From: Diplosphaera chodatii
Lineage: Eukaryota > Chlorophyta > Trebouxiophyceae > Prasiolales > Stichococcaceae
Assembly (NCBI GenBank): GCA_032358165.1
Contig: JAALGY010000032.1
Span: 1,736,001 to 1,800,000 of the forward strand
Direction: 5' to 3'
DNA length: 64,000 bases
Shown in pieces: positions 11,246-23,543 of the stretch; the stretch's first letter is position 1; each line of letters begins with the position of its first letter. Below the pieces are notes generated by a model. That model searched no databases. It was not told where the DNA came from and saw only the letters and a list, made by a program, of their open reading frames with translations. Made by a program: the position numbers and the translations under genes.

Positions 11246-12623
11246 GGCCGAGGTTTCTATGTAGGGCTAGCGTTCTGGCCAGGTGGTACCATAGAGGATT
11301 GGGGTCCTGTTGTGAATGAAACAACGCAGCAGCTGGGCTTGCAACCGTGTCTGAATGCGACGGCATACACTAATGCTACAAACGTCACGCACCAGAACTA
11401 CCTGGTGATCGCAGCCCCTGAACGCGTAGTAGCTTCAAAGAAGACGGGAGCCAGTATGAATATCAGGGTTGCTTTGCGCAGATCCAGAAAGGCGTCGTGT
11501 TTTCGACGTTCGAGGTCCGTGTTGACCGCATGACGGTGTTGCGGGGCAACACCACAGAGCAGGCTGCGCTGCTGGCCAGCGCCGCCAACGGCACCAAAGT
11601 GATCAGTGTGGTGGCTTTCAGGTGTGTTGTGTGCTAAACAACTAGTGAACGTGTGGCGCATCTGGAGCATGATCGGAAATGCGTATTCCTGGTAGGGCAA
11701 AGCAGTGGTGGTGGGTATCATGGATGCAAAGCCCCTTTTGGTTGCTCTGTGCAGAAACACATTCAGGTCACCAGCAAGGTATTTCCACAGCGAGGCTTCT
11801 GACGTCACAGGGGCCGTAGGTGCAGCGCGCGAACTTGCAGTGATCGCGCGAGTTGGTGCGGTTGTCATCTTGTGTCACCGTCATCTGTCGCTGTTCAGTA
11901 CATCCACTACACAAGATCATGTCTCACGTGGACATGAACGGCATCGGCGCAAATTTGAAAATAACACAATAGGTTATGGTCATCACGTGCAGACAGCGGG
12001 AACCTCAAGGACTTGCAATGGAACGATGTGACCTGCGGCACATGTGGGGGCCGCAAGTCCACCCGCTGCCTTACAGCAGAGTCGTCCGATGCCACACAGT
12101 ATTCCTGCACAGGTCAGTGACCATCCCTGAGGCATGCGTGAGACATAGCATCAAATGCACATGATAACTTTAGCAGGATGCAGCTGCTAAACAGTCTGCT
12201 GATGGGATGCTGCCCGCAGTCCAAAGCAACTGCACGGCGTCTGGCAACTTGACTGACCCCTGCCTGCCATCTGTCTACCTTGGGTTCTCTGGCAGCGACA
12301 TCCACCAGCGCACCTTCCAGTCCGGCTACCAGATCACTAAGATCAACCAGTTCTCGCTGGTTGCATTCTATCAGCGCGCATCAGCTGTGGTATGTTCTGT
12401 CATTGCCTGCCATGCATGCTGCTTTCTCAACATGATGTGTGCATGTGTTGCATGTGCTGCATCAGTAACAGCATGCAACCGTTGAGGTCATCAGTCATGC
12501 GTGCAGTTGTCTGGCATCTACGACACCATAGCCACTGGCGGGCTTGGCGACTCTAGTGTGAATGATGGCGGCATCGGGCAAGGTGGGTTTGACGGTGGTG
12601 GAGATGAGCCGGCGGCGAGATGA
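11246..12623 (+). CDS. Probable secreted/surface protein rich in N-glycosylation sites
   Basis: I do not recognise the family. Readable exons are about 11246-11410, 11438-11620, 11991-12115, 12219-12390 and 12507-12623, with the start upstream unresolved. The joined reading has at least eight N-X-S/T sequons (in VVNETT, LNATAY, TNATNV, NVTH, GNTTEQ, NGTK, NCTAS and GNLTD) and a Cys-rich patch (CGTCGGRKSTRC). It also contains VYLGFSGSDIHQRTFQSGYQ, and the tail is Gly/Asp-rich. Dense sequons plus paired cysteines suggest passage through the ER and an extracellular or cell-wall location; this is inference, because no signal peptide was found. The reading frame changes near 11410-11440 across either a very short intron or an indel. 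Confidence 0.5.
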
Positions 12624-13023
12624 TCACAAGCCAGACTGGTGGCGTTTGCATGCCTTCAAACTGACACTCAACACAATATCTAACTAGGTTACAAGTGGGT
12701 ATGGGTATCAAATGGACACCAAATGGATACAAAGGGGGTGGCACTGGGCTGCACACTCGAATTTGATGACGTGAGCAGGCTGAAGGGCACTGTCGTGTCG
12801 CCCTCTGCTCGCGCTGCTGCCCCTTTGCCTGCCTTTCACACGCGTGACCAGTGCATGCCCGACAGCCTTCCAGAAAGCGTGGCCTGCTGCAAACCTGCAA
12901 CAAATTTGTCGATTCACAACTCTGCTCAGCCAGCGATAACCGCAGGACAGCGCTTTCGCTGTTGCACCTGCAGGTCAGTCCGCGTTTGCTTGCACCTGAG
13001 GGCAGCAGCAAGCATCAGACATA
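12624..13023. other. Intergenic region before MBF1
   Basis: No exon recognised. It contains a short imperfect direct repeat around 12700-12735 (ATGGGTATCAAATGGACACC then AAATGGATACAAAGG). It should include the MBF1 promoter and the 3' end of the upstream transcript. Confidence 0.3.
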
Positions 13024-14108
13024 ATGCAGGGCCAGGATTGGTAAGGGCCGTTCGCACCATGCATGATTGTACTGTTCTGTTACTATGGTGCGTGTGTACG
13101 TAACAAGAGGGTGCCTTTGCCAGCAACGATGAGCATGCTGTGCTGTTTAGCAGTGCATCGCCACCATTCACAGGGAGACAACCGTTATCAGGAAGAAGCG
13201 GCCGACAGCTGCGCAGACGCAGTCCAGCGCCTCAGTCAATGCGGTACGCTGGGCACGGATGCCGCAGCCCTCTGACTTACACCGCAGTGTTCTTCATCAG
13301 CATTGCCTCAGATGCTGCCTCAGCCGCATGAGAAACTCACGCGACTCAGCGATCGAGCAAGCTTGCTCTGAGCTTTTGCGTCCGTGTTCCACTTGGCAGT
13401 GTTTGTCTGACAGGCCCTTAGAAGCGGCGCAGCCGTGGACACAGTCAAGAAATGTGAGCACAGTGTGCTGCACTTTGCTGGTTGCGCTGTGTCATGCACT
13501 GCATGTATCAGAGCAGGATCTTGGCCCACGTAATCCAAGTACAAGTTGTGACGGTTTCAAATGATCATCCTGCGCAGTTGATGCCACGAAAAATGCAAAG
13601 GACACCCTGGGGCAGCGCGCAGCTAAGCTGGATCGGGAAACAGAGGAGCTGAAGCGTGAGCGCACCTTCATATAGGACTGTGTGGTGGCTGGGCTGGATG
13701 CTCTACCTACATTCCTGCACGCAGCAGCCCATCGTCTGGTGTGTCTGGGTATGCCTACTGCTATGAGTTCCCATGGTGCTGTGCAGATGACACGGTTTCG
13801 TCAGAGCTCAAAAAGCAAATCATGTCGGCGCGGTTGGCCAAGAAGCTAACGCAGGCGCAGCTGGCAAACCTGATCAATGAAAAGCCGCAAGTAATACAGG
13901 AGTATGAGTCTGGCAAGGTGCGCTCCTGGAGGCTGCCTCAGGCGGCAAAGCAAACATGATTTATCGCCTTGATACATGTCGCTGCTGAACGTAACAGTGT
14001 TGCACCCTCCTGCATCTCTGCCTGCAGGCGATTCCCAGCGGGCAGGTGTTGAGCAAGCTATCGCGTGCGCTGGGTGTAACTTTCAAGAAGAACCCGGGGA
14101 AGAAGTGA
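13024..14108 (+). CDS. MBF1: Multiprotein-bridging factor 1 (MBF1)
   Basis: MBF1 is a transcriptional coactivator that bridges TBP and bZIP activators; in plants it works in stress responses. Six exons (13024-13040, 13174-13243, 13414-13453, 13578-13655, 13787-13917, 14028-14108) join in phase to 138 residues, close to the usual length. The start MQGQDWETTVIRKKRP matches the family's opening W-ETV-I-KRP block. The middle (AKDTLGQRAAKLDRETEELK) is the MBF1 domain. The C-terminal helix-turn-helix of the Cro/C1 type reads SELKKQIMSARLAKKLTQ, QLANLINEKPQVIQEYESGK and a lysine-rich end (FKKNPGKK). The first coding exon is only 17 bases and its phase-2 junction completes the Trp codon, which supports the start. 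Confidence 0.95.
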
Positions 14109-14318
14109 CGCTGTCGCAGTCATTACACTGGAGTGCCAGAAGCATTGTGTTGCCGTGCTGACCAAGCTCTGTAGCATACACTGGCAACAGCACCATCCAG
14201 CATCCTCGCATCATCTGGGCTTGTATTTGGTTGGAAGGCTCAGCAGCTGCAGGCGCCAACCAGACACACAGCAGCCACGCACATCCCTACAACAGACGCA
14301 AAACGTCACAACTGACGG

Positions 14319-17300
14319 TCAAATGAGCGAGTCAAAGCCCGAAGAATGTTGCTGCTTGGGGGCTGGTGAGGGAGCTGGGAAGGGCTGGCTGAGGGCTGCA
14401 TGCTGCTGCGGCCGCGGCGGTGGAGCACCTGAGAATGTGCCAAAGTCCCCAAAGTCATCTCCAGGCGCCTGACCCATCACTGGTGCCTGACCCATCATGG
14501 GCTGCCGTTTGGGCTGGCTGCTCGTGCTGCCTGACGAGCCAGTTGGCCTGCCGCCTGACATGCTGCCGGATGCGCCTGGTGTGCCACCTGCAGCACAGGC
14601 GCACAGCTCTTTGCAGGATATCCTGGCATTTCTGGTATGAATGCTGATGTGTGAACCGACAGTCCTCGCTGAGAGCAAGGGCGCACCGCGATTGATGGGC
14701 TTGAAGTCGAATATGTCGTCTGTGTCTGCGCCTGCATCCTGGGGTCTTCCAGAGGCAGCAGGCATGCTAGCATCCCCTGCCAGGCTGAAGGCATCCGCCT
14801 GCAAACACAGCGACCTGACATGTCACAGTCCTACCAAGGTTGTTCCTAATGTGACACCTGCAGGACTTCGACCGTGCGTTCGGCGAAAATCTGTGGCGGC
14901 ATTGACGCACCAGCGTGGCTGCCTTTGCCGGCGGGGCCAGCTTGGATGTGGCTGCCGGCGCGATCTTAGCAGGCTCATACGCAGGCCGAGGCGAGGACGA
15001 GGCTGAGCCGCCTCTGCCGGCTTCCAAGCCGGATGGCACTGGGAGGGCATCCAAGCCGGTGATGCTGCTGCTGGAGGAGGCCTTGCTGCTTGCAGCGCCG
15101 CCACCAGCGCCGCTGCTGCTGCGCCCCGCATCCAGGGCTGCCAGGATGTCCCTCACCGACCTGCAGATGCGGGCCCAAAGCAGCTTTCAGCTGATTTGAG
15201 CGACTGTGTTGCAAGCAACCAGCGCTGTGCAGCGTGCATTCAGGCCTGACTGGTCTGGCAACATAAGCCATTCGCCTTCAGCGCGCACCGCATGGCAGTG
15301 GTGTACTGCTGTGGTGTGAGCTCTGAGACAGCGAGGCAGGGCGTCATCACGGGCAGTGCGCTGCGCGCCCCCTCCTGCGTGCCAAACTGCTTGGCCACTG
15401 CGGAGCCCAGCCCGATGACGCACATCGTGGTACCAGGGGTGTGATCAATGCTGATGACCTGCAGGGGCGCTATTGCAGCGGTGTATGTCTGTAGTGACGT
15501 ATCAAAGTAGTGCACTGCCCTCTAGGCAGGTCAGCAGCAGTTCAGCCACACAGGCAAGGGCACAGGTATCAACGCAGCAGCCGCACCTTGCCGCAGATGG
15601 CCATCATCTTCCTCGCCTCGTCGACCTCGATGGAAGGCAGCAGCTTGCCCATGGCAAGCAGCGCGCCTGTGCGCACTCCGGCGCTGGTTGTGCTGAGGCA
15701 CAGCCCACACACCCGCGGCAGCAGCTCCGCCTGTCAAGGTGATACTGACCGAGGGTGACCGGTGCGTACTTTCATCCGAGATCTACACAGCTGTGCTGAC
15801 GAGGAAACAGTGCTGCCAAGCAAGCTACCATGGTCAAGAGCTGGCACATCAATGAAAACCACCTTCAGATCTTCGTAGGCCACGATCTCAGCAAGCATCG
15901 GAACAGCCTTCACCATCTCCTCCTGAGTCTGTGCATCACCTGCAGCATGGTGGGTGCCATCAACCAGCTTGCCAGCGGCAGGGGCCTGGCTCCTCCGGTG
16001 CGAGCTTGCCGCACAGGCAGATGCGCATGTAACACGCACAGCAGCCCACCCTGGTCGGCAGCGCGGACGAGCAGGGGGACGATGAGCTTTCTGACCGCCT
16101 CCTGCGGCATGGACGTCGCCAGCAGCGCGGCATTGCGGGTGAACACCAGCAGCGCCTCGCCCTGCACAGAACGACAGGAGCAATAGTGGCAGCCTCCAAC
16201 ACTGCTGCACTCGAGCCGCAGCCGGCAGAGGCAAGGCAGGTGCAAGCGCTGCGTGAGCGCGCGATACATGCCTCGCTATCTGTGTGGTTAAACTGTGAAG
16301 CGGTACATGACACAGAGGTTGCAGGTGCCCACCTTGGCGGAGGTGGCGATGGGCAGCAGCGAGGGCAGCGTCCAGTCCATGAAGTCGGCCTCGTCCTGCT
16401 GCGGGATGATGCCCAGCACCAGCGGCAGCACCAGCGCCTGCAGCGCCTCGTTGCGCAGCTCCGTCAGCAGCGGCGGCAGCACCTGCGGGCGCGCACAGCA
16501 GCGGGACTGGCACGCGCACACCAGGGTTCACTGAGGCACCCAGCATCTGCGCAGGAGTGCGCGGGCATCCCCATACAGAGCTGCTGATCTCGGCGCAGCA
16601 ATGGCCCAGACATCGATGCCCAGTCACACAAGCAGGCACAGCAGCCGCCCACCGCATAGCGCAGCACTCGCATGTCCAGGCGCGGCCAGAACTTCTGGGC
16701 GTCCTTCAGGAAGGCCGCCTTCTGGAGGTTGTCGCGCTGCAGCAGGTTGTCCAGGAACCGCAGCGCCCGCACCAGCACATCGTCCTGCACGCAGCAGCAG
16801 GGCGCCAGATCCAAACTGTGTGTCGACGGCGTTGGCATCATGCTCAGACATGTTCTTATGCTGCGCGCTGCCAGGCAACCCAGCAGACAACTCATTTAAG
16901 GATAGTCTCCAGAGCATGATGACCCATGACATACTGCACGAAGGCAGCATATAACATGCCAAGTGGCCGCTGACATCTGGCGCCCTAGATCGCTGCTATT
17001 GTCAGCACACAATCATGAAGAATGCGGCAGAGGGACGCATGACACGAGGGAACGTGGCCAGCAGCATGGCTCGTCTGATCAGGTCTTCAACTTGCCTGGA
17101 AGTAGGTTGCACCCTGAAAGGCAGTGGCGGAGGGGCGAATGGAGGCAGTGCCGCTCAGCATCTGCTTCAGCACGGTTTGGAAACCGACATTGACAGGCGA
17201 GAGGTTCATGAATGCCAACCCCGCGATGCGTGCCTGGTCAGCCACACGTGTCATGGTTAACATCTGCTGGTGACAATGCTCCACATCCACGACACAGCAC

Positions 17301-19354
17301 AGAACCTCTCCATGAAGCACATTCCAGCACTTTGGAAACATGGAACTGCCCATTGCGCACCAAGGCCAAGCAGCACTTTGACAGCGGTCGAGAGCAGCAC
17401 TGCATACCTGATGGTCTGTCACGCTGCAGCGCGGTGGCATGAATGGCCGCTGCGCCAGCAGCTCATATGCTATGCAGCCTGTGGCGCACCCAGAAAGTTT
17501 GCATCATAACGCTTGCAAGGCCTCATGGCCTAAGCTGCTGGGCCCGCCATGGCTGACGAGCAACACTACTGGTCCAAAATGCCTGAGCATTGGACAGGAT
17601 GCGACACAGCATGGCAGCTCATAACACACCCAGCGAAAACATGTCGGACGCAGGCGAAAGTGGCGGCGGTGCTGAAGCGCCATTGCTGGCAATCAGCTCG
17701 GGTGCCACATAGCTCAGCGGCGGCGCCACCAGCCGTGCCGCTGCGCCGCCCTCAACATAGTCAAAGGTGCGCCCAGCTGCCTCGTCCACTGTGTATTGCA
17801 CCTGTTGTGCATGCAGCCAGAGCGTGGGCTGATTGGCCTTGGCCACATTGGCGGGCCAGGGCGACTGATGTCCACCTTGCTCAGCCTGATGCCCTTCCAG
17901 TCGATCAGCTGTAGATGCGATCCACCGTGGCAATGTTGGCCAGAAGATGTGTCGGCTCGTGTACCTGGACGCAGTGGCCCAGGGAGGCCAGCTTCCAGGC
18001 GCCTGCGGCCGTCAGCATCACTGCCTCGGGGCTGAGCGAGCAATGCACCAGGTTTGCCTCCGCATGCAGGAAGTGCAGTGTGTCTGATACCTGCATGCAT
18101 AGCGGGAAGCTCATGTCATGGTCAGCATTGTGCTTCAGCTGCAGCAGGCAGATGTATGTATTCAAACGTGCATGTAGATGCTCCCTGTGGTGATGCCCTG
18201 ATTCTGCAGTGTATATGATATGTCATGGTGACGGAAGGCTGGCATCTGTTCAATAATTGTGTAACCTGCAAGAGGCCGTGCTTGCGCTCCAGCTCCGACA
18301 TCTTGAGATCGCGGTGCTGCACTGCCACTGCCGACGGCAGCCGGTCATACTCGCTAAGCACATTGGCGAGCGACAGTATGATTGGCTCCGTGACGAGAAC
18401 CAGCTGCACGTCAAGCAGATAGGTTCTTTGCAATCACGCTGATGCACTTGGCATTATGGCCCGCACGTGACTGCTGCTGAGGTGTTTTGAGTCTCTACAA
18501 ACGCACCTGGTTCCGAGTCTCCTCAAATGGCTCCACCAGCTTGACTATGCCTGCGGGTTGCAACAACAGTCGTGGCTTTGGCTTGCAGCACCATACACAG
18601 GCGTCTGCAACCGCTGCAGCTCGCATCATTAAGAGGACCTGCAGCACGCACGGATAGCAGCGCACCCGGGTGCTTGAGCCGCGTCAGGTTGGCTGCGTCC
18701 CTGCAGAATGACCAGCGCAGCGATTCAACACAGTTCGTGCAGCATGCCGCAGGGGCCCGCCACTGAGTACCCTCACATGCGCCTGTGGTGCGGTGTTGCG
18801 ATGCGATAAGGGCACAGCTCACTTGCGGCACAGCTCCAGGAAGTCGTCCCAGGCTTCTGCGCCATGGCGCACATCATCTGGCGGACGCTTGTCGAGAAAC
18901 CACACGCTCACAAGAGCGTTGGCCGCTCCCTCACGCTTGCAGCGCGCCGTGTGGATCTTCCACAGGCAGCCCGGCCCTGCGCTGGCCACCTGCGCACCCA
19001 GGTGGTAGTCGCGGAGCACCTTGGCGCCCACCACCTGCCAGGCGCCACGAAATTGGGTCATGCCATGGAGTGCGTGATCCGCTTCGGCATAGAGTCGGTG
19101 CAACGCGCAGCGTCCGGAGAGGTTGACGCCTGGATGGCCTTGCAGCAACGTATGGAAACAATTGCAGTGTGTCACCTGAGAAGACAGGTCCTTGGCATAG
19201 GTGGCGCCCTGCTGCACTGCCTGCAACAATGCCACTGTTTGTCATGCAGTGAGCGGCATGTTGACTAGGCACAAACAACCTGGCGCCTGTGCCTCCGATA
19301 CGATCAACCACGTTGCACCTGGCCAAGGGCGGCTTTCAGGGACTTGAAATTCAT
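14319..19354 (-). CDS. SCYL2: SCYL2-type pseudokinase, clathrin-coat associated
   Basis: SCY1-like 2 proteins act in clathrin-dependent trafficking between the trans-Golgi and endosomes. The reading starts at MNFKSLKAALGQ (19354). It then gives a degenerate glycine loop (QVASAGPGCLWKIHTARC), a VAIK-like strand (SVWFLDKR), LVHCSLSPEAVML where HRD is expected, LASLGHCVQ where DFG is expected, and APELIASNGASAP with SPASDMFSLG. The replaced HRD and DFG motifs mark a pseudokinase. HEAT-like repeats follow (FLDNLLQRDNLQKAAFLKDA at about 16700-16780; VLPPLLTELRNEALQALVLP at about 16430-16490). The C-terminal tail is disordered and carries DIF and DDFGDF, DxF-type motifs like those that bind the AP-2 ear, and ends GFDSLI. 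At least 15 exons; internal boundaries were not all fixed. Confidence 0.88.
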
Positions 19355-20308
19355 GTTGGCGGAGCGTGAAGCAGAGTGCTGGGAAGCCCAGTGCTTTCAA
19401 GGGGATGTCTTCTGATGTCGATAGAGGGGTGATAAGCTCTTACGACATGCCATGACCTTTCCAGCACACGCCGTTCGAGGCGTGCAAGCTAGAGCTGAAC
19501 TGAACTGTAGTTTGCAAGGTCGATCCCACGGTCAAGATGCTGCAGACCAGGGGTTAGTAGGTTGCAGCACAATGCCGTCTACTTGTATATGACCTTCGCA
19601 CACTCCATAACATAAGTAGAGTGCGTTTGGCATCTGCTTTCATGTTGCCGAGTGCACCCAAGATCTCATAGTGTCGGACCACCTGCTGCAGGGCGGCAAA
19701 TGATCATGAGTGAGCAAGGGGAATGACCGTATAAGGGTTTTAGGGTCACCCTTGCGTGTAGGTTGATTGCGATCAGTGAGCTGTTCGCCCAGCTGGATAA
19801 TCCATGAATAACAGGTCAGCTCCGTGCCTAAACAGTTGCATGTCCAGTCATCCATATATGATGCCGGGGATGTTTGTTGAGGCGTCCCGGGCCGGAGGGT
19901 GTCCCAGCGCAAAGTAAGAAGCTCCGTGCATTACAACAGCCACGTTATATCACGTGATCGTCAGTCAGTGTCGCCAGCTGTTTTCGCAACTCGAAGTCCC
20001 AGGCCGACGTGGATGCGCGCAGTTGCCATACCTGCTGCGCGCGGCCCGCCAGCTGCACTGGTCATGCAGAATTGGACTGCCTGAGTCTCAAACGGCTGTT
20101 CTCTGATCGTCTGCCCGCTTCAAAACCTAACACTCAGAGTAGGTGCGTTGGTCTCAAGGGGCAGGTGCAGCCGGGGCGATCCAACAGCCGCTCCCCTTGT
20201 AGCAGGTGCACATTGCTGTGTCATCCTGCGCTCCAGCGACTGGTCAGATACAGCAGCCAGTCTCGCGGTGCTCGTGATGCTCCCGTGGCGAGACTGCTAG
20301 TCGCCCCC
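19355..20308. other. Divergent intergenic region, SCYL2 / CCCH protein
   Basis: About 950 bases between two start codons transcribed outward. No recognisable exon. The open frame continuing upstream of 20309 back to 20009 shows no conserved features and is probably 5' UTR, so the CCCH protein start is uncertain. Confidence 0.3.
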
Positions 20309-22762
20309 ATGGTCGTGGCCTCTGGTCCCGTAATCATCGACATCGCGGGCGTCATGGAGCGCAGCGGCTCCTTCGGCGATCCCCACCGTCGCGGGCAGCA
20401 GCTGGGCGGGCCCCCAGCGACCACGGCGCCACCCATGTATTACTACCCACAACAGCCGTATTATGGCTACCCACCGCAGCCCCAGCAGCACCACCGGCAG
20501 CCGGCCCCCGTGCAGCCCTACCCCGCCGGCATGCCGCCGTTCCAGGCGCCAGGCTACCCGCAACAGGTCTGGTATGGCCCTCCCCAGTATGTTGGGCCTC
20601 CCCCGGGCGCGGTGCATGGCGTTGTCGAGCTGCAGCAGGCGCAGCACGGCTACACGCAGCCCAGGCCGGTGATGCGGCCGCCTGGGCTGGTGCCGGCGGG
20701 CATGATGCCCCTGCCGATGCAGAGCCCTGGCCCCGCACCGCGCTTCCAGCAGGAGCGGGCGCCGACGCCGCGCGGCAGGTTCCTCATCCCCGGCAACGGC
20801 GTGCGCAGCAGCAGCACCAGCAGCGTGAAGCGCGGCAGCACCGGCTCCACCGTGCGCTCGCTGTCCGATGACGTGACGGACCAGCAGCGGTCCACATCCG
20901 CAGCAACTGAGGACATGCCAGAAACATCAGAGGCGTCAGTGGCGCCGCCGTCGCCGCAGCAGCAGAAGGACGACAGCAACGCGCATGCCCCCTGCGCATT
21001 CTTTCTGCGCACCGGCACCTGCGCGTATGGCAGCAGGTATGTATCACTTTCTGCCTCAGCTCGTCTGCCGCCCCTGATGCACGGAACTGCGAGTGCCCTG
21101 ACCACAGCAATCAGGTCACCGGTCCATGCCCACCAGTCAGTGCTATACGTAGGTGCAAGTTTCAGCATGCGTCGCCGACCACATCCATGGCGATGCTGAA
21201 CTCCCTGGGCCTACCACTCAGGCCAGGTACATTGTCAGCCTGCAATTTGTGCCTCTTCACAAAAGATTCCATGTTTTGGCATAGCACCTGGACAAGTGGG
21301 GTTATGTTATGGCACTTTGCACTTGGAAGCTGAAGTCCGACACACTGGTCTGACCGCCATGTACGTTACATGTGCAGGCCAGCCCGAATGCCAGTTCTAC
21401 ACCAAGCACATGCGCTGCGGCTTCGGCGCCAGCTGCAAGTGCGTGCCGATGCATCTTAGCTCTGCATCTTGGCTGCACATTTCATGGCTGCAGCAAGTGC
21501 GCAGCTGCATCTCAGTGCTCACACGTGAGGGCGCTCCTCACCTGCAGTGCCTGGCTGGTCTGCAGGTACCACCATCCAGAGCCGCAGGGCCACCAGTGGC
21601 AGATGGTGTCCCAGGCCCCCTACCTGTACCCGCAGCCAGGCGTGATGCCGTATCTGCCGGCAATGCCGCCGCCTCCACTCCTGCGCTCCACCTCTGGTGC
21701 GCACCAAGCTACACACAAGCCTGCACCTGCTTGCGTGACCTGGCAAGCACGGCATGCCGACCTGACTTGCTCTGCACGTCGTGCAGGGTATTCCGAGAGG
21801 TGCCCACAAGGCGTGGCGATGCTGTCAACCCGCGCTCTCTCAAGCGTCCCAAGCTTCGACGACCAGACCCAGACCCTGCCCCAGGTGCGCATGTGTACAG
21901 TCTGGCGCCGCACACGCCTGCACAGTGCCTTTAGGTGCACATCTGAAGCATGATGCAATACTGCGTGCAGGGTGGCTCCACACGCCGGCGCAGCCGCCTC
22001 AGCAATGGGGGCAGAGGCAGCCGCGGAGGCGATGCCAGCCTGCCGCTGCCACAGCCTGCTGCGCAGCCAATGCCTTCGCCGCCGGTCGTGCCGCCAGCAC
22101 CTGTGTTGCTGCCCAGTGGTGACGACATCATCGTCCACGAGGCGGTTGAGCAGCCACTTCTGTTTGGCGACCTGCCAGCCGCAGGGGATGTGATTGCACC
22201 AGCAAGCGGCAGTGAAGACACTGCCGATGGGCCTGACACCGATTTGGACATCAGGCAGCTGGCAGTTGCCGCACTGCTGCCAGCTGAGCAGCCGAACACG
22301 GCTGCTGGGACTACTGTTGGCGGACTGGCAGCCAATTTTGCCGCACAACCGCCAGCCACGGCGGCAACCCAAAGAATGAGCCCCAAGACAATACACCAAA
22401 TCGAGGGCAAGGAAGCAGGGGCCGATCGCTCGCTGTCCTGTGTTGCTGCGCCACCAGCAGCTCTTGGCGATGCTGTGCCAGTCAGCAGTAATGAGGTGGA
22501 GGCACCTGGCGCAGCTACCCTCGTGGGGACGCCAAGCGACCCGTCAGCACCAGCAACCGCGTCTGATATGCCGTGGCAGCAGCTGGAAGCTGCTGCGCGT
22601 CTGCAGCAGCTGGCTTGCGCACCTGAGCCGCCTGCTGCACGGGCTGCACTAAAGGCCGCCAGAGCAGATGCTCTGGCGGAGGAGATGGACCGTTTGGAGG
22701 TGGAAAGCTCGGATGGCTCCTACTGCTCAGCTGCCAGCCAGAGCGGCAGCCAGCAGGCTTGA
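20309..22762 (+). CDS. CCCH zinc-finger protein (two C-x8-C-x5-C-x3-H fingers)
   Basis: Six exons join in phase: 20309-21036, 21153-21226, 21378-21438, 21566-21696, 21787-21884 and 21971-22762, giving 627 residues if ATG 20309 is used. ATG 20354 (MERSGSFGD) is a reasonable alternative. The N-terminal third is rich in Pro, Gln and Tyr. Finger 1 is CAFFLRTGTCAYGSRCKFQH and finger 2 is CQFYTKHMRCGFGASCKYHH; both have the C-x8-C-x5-C-x3-H spacing of RNA-binding fingers, and each is split by an intron just before its third cysteine or its final residues. The C-terminal half is an Ala/Pro/Gln-rich disordered region ending in a Ser-rich acidic tail. Plant proteins of this type bind mRNA or DNA; which one this does cannot be told. 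Confidence 0.85.
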
Positions 22763-22849
22763 AAGGTCAAACCAAGTAGCGTGTGGGTGTTGTCATCATC
22801 GTGGCAGTTGCTAGATCAGTGTGTGAGGGTTGCTGCGGGTGCTTGTGGG

Positions 22850-23310
22850 GGCGCATGCCAGTGGGCTTTCAGCCTACTCTGCCAGCAATGGCATCAGGAT
22901 GGCATGTTGCACCCACCTGCCAGGGATTGCAGCAGATTCAGGGGCTTTATGTCAGCAGGCTTCGCAGCGTGCTCTGCCAATCATGGCATCAGGATGGCAT
23001 ATAGGTCCACTACTGGGCTGTGGTGAGCACCACAGATGACTCATGCTCGCTGGCTTGAACAGCGCGCATAGTTGGCACTGACATATAGACGGCATGTGTT
23101 CCCGCAGTTCCTGTTGGGGGTTCAGCAGGTGCATGAAAGGTCATGTCAGCGGGCTTGCCCGCACTGCCAGCAATGGCATCAGGATGACATGTCTTCCTTG
23201 GCACAAATTGGGGTTCAGCAGGTTGTTGTGGGGTTCATGCCAGCGGGCGATGCAGCCCGCACTGCCAGCAATGGCATCAGGATGGCATGTGTCACCCAAT
23301 TCCACCTCAT
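22850..23310. repeat. Tandem repeat, about 95-bp unit, 4 clear copies
   Basis: The core TGCCAGCAATGGCATCAGGA recurs with the final bases TGGCAT or TGACAT. Its GCCA starts lie near 22881, 22976 (variant CCAATCATGG), 23166 and 23264. Spacings of about 95, 190 and 98 fit a unit near 95 bp with one decayed copy around 23070. Each core is preceded by a second conserved block (CATGCCAGCGGGC-like) and several by GGGTTCAGCAGGT. The array lies just past the CCCH gene stop, so part of it may be in that 3' UTR. Confidence 0.85.
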
Positions 23311-23543
23311 TTTTGTTTCGTTCGTTTTCCAAGCGTGTTCTACACTTTTGACTGATGAGTTACGTTGGTTGGTGGTAAGGTGTAAGTCAAGAAAGGCACA
23401 CTAACAAAATGATCACTTAGTCGTTGCATCCAGCACCAATGCTCTGTCGTTGCGCGGCAAGCATCTTGGTCCCCCAGTCTGTCACTGTACCGGACGTCAA
23501 TAGGAAGTTGACCCAGTTCAACTAGCATTATATCAGCACCCGA
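23311..23543. other. Convergent intergenic region
   Basis: It lies between the repeat array and the stop of the WW protein gene on the other strand. No coding exon seen. A TGTAA at about 23380-23385 on the + strand may be the CCCH-gene polyadenylation signal. Confidence 0.25.

Noticed and set aside
15734..16657. 307-codon open frame on the - strand read as one exon
   Set aside because: It is in the SCYL2 gene but crosses introns and changes frame relative to the conserved HEAT-like segments; only parts are coding.
22850..23310. CRISPR-like array
   Set aside because: The repeats are about 95 bp apart, imperfect, and lie in a eukaryotic intergenic region; there are no short identical repeats with unique spacers or cas genes.
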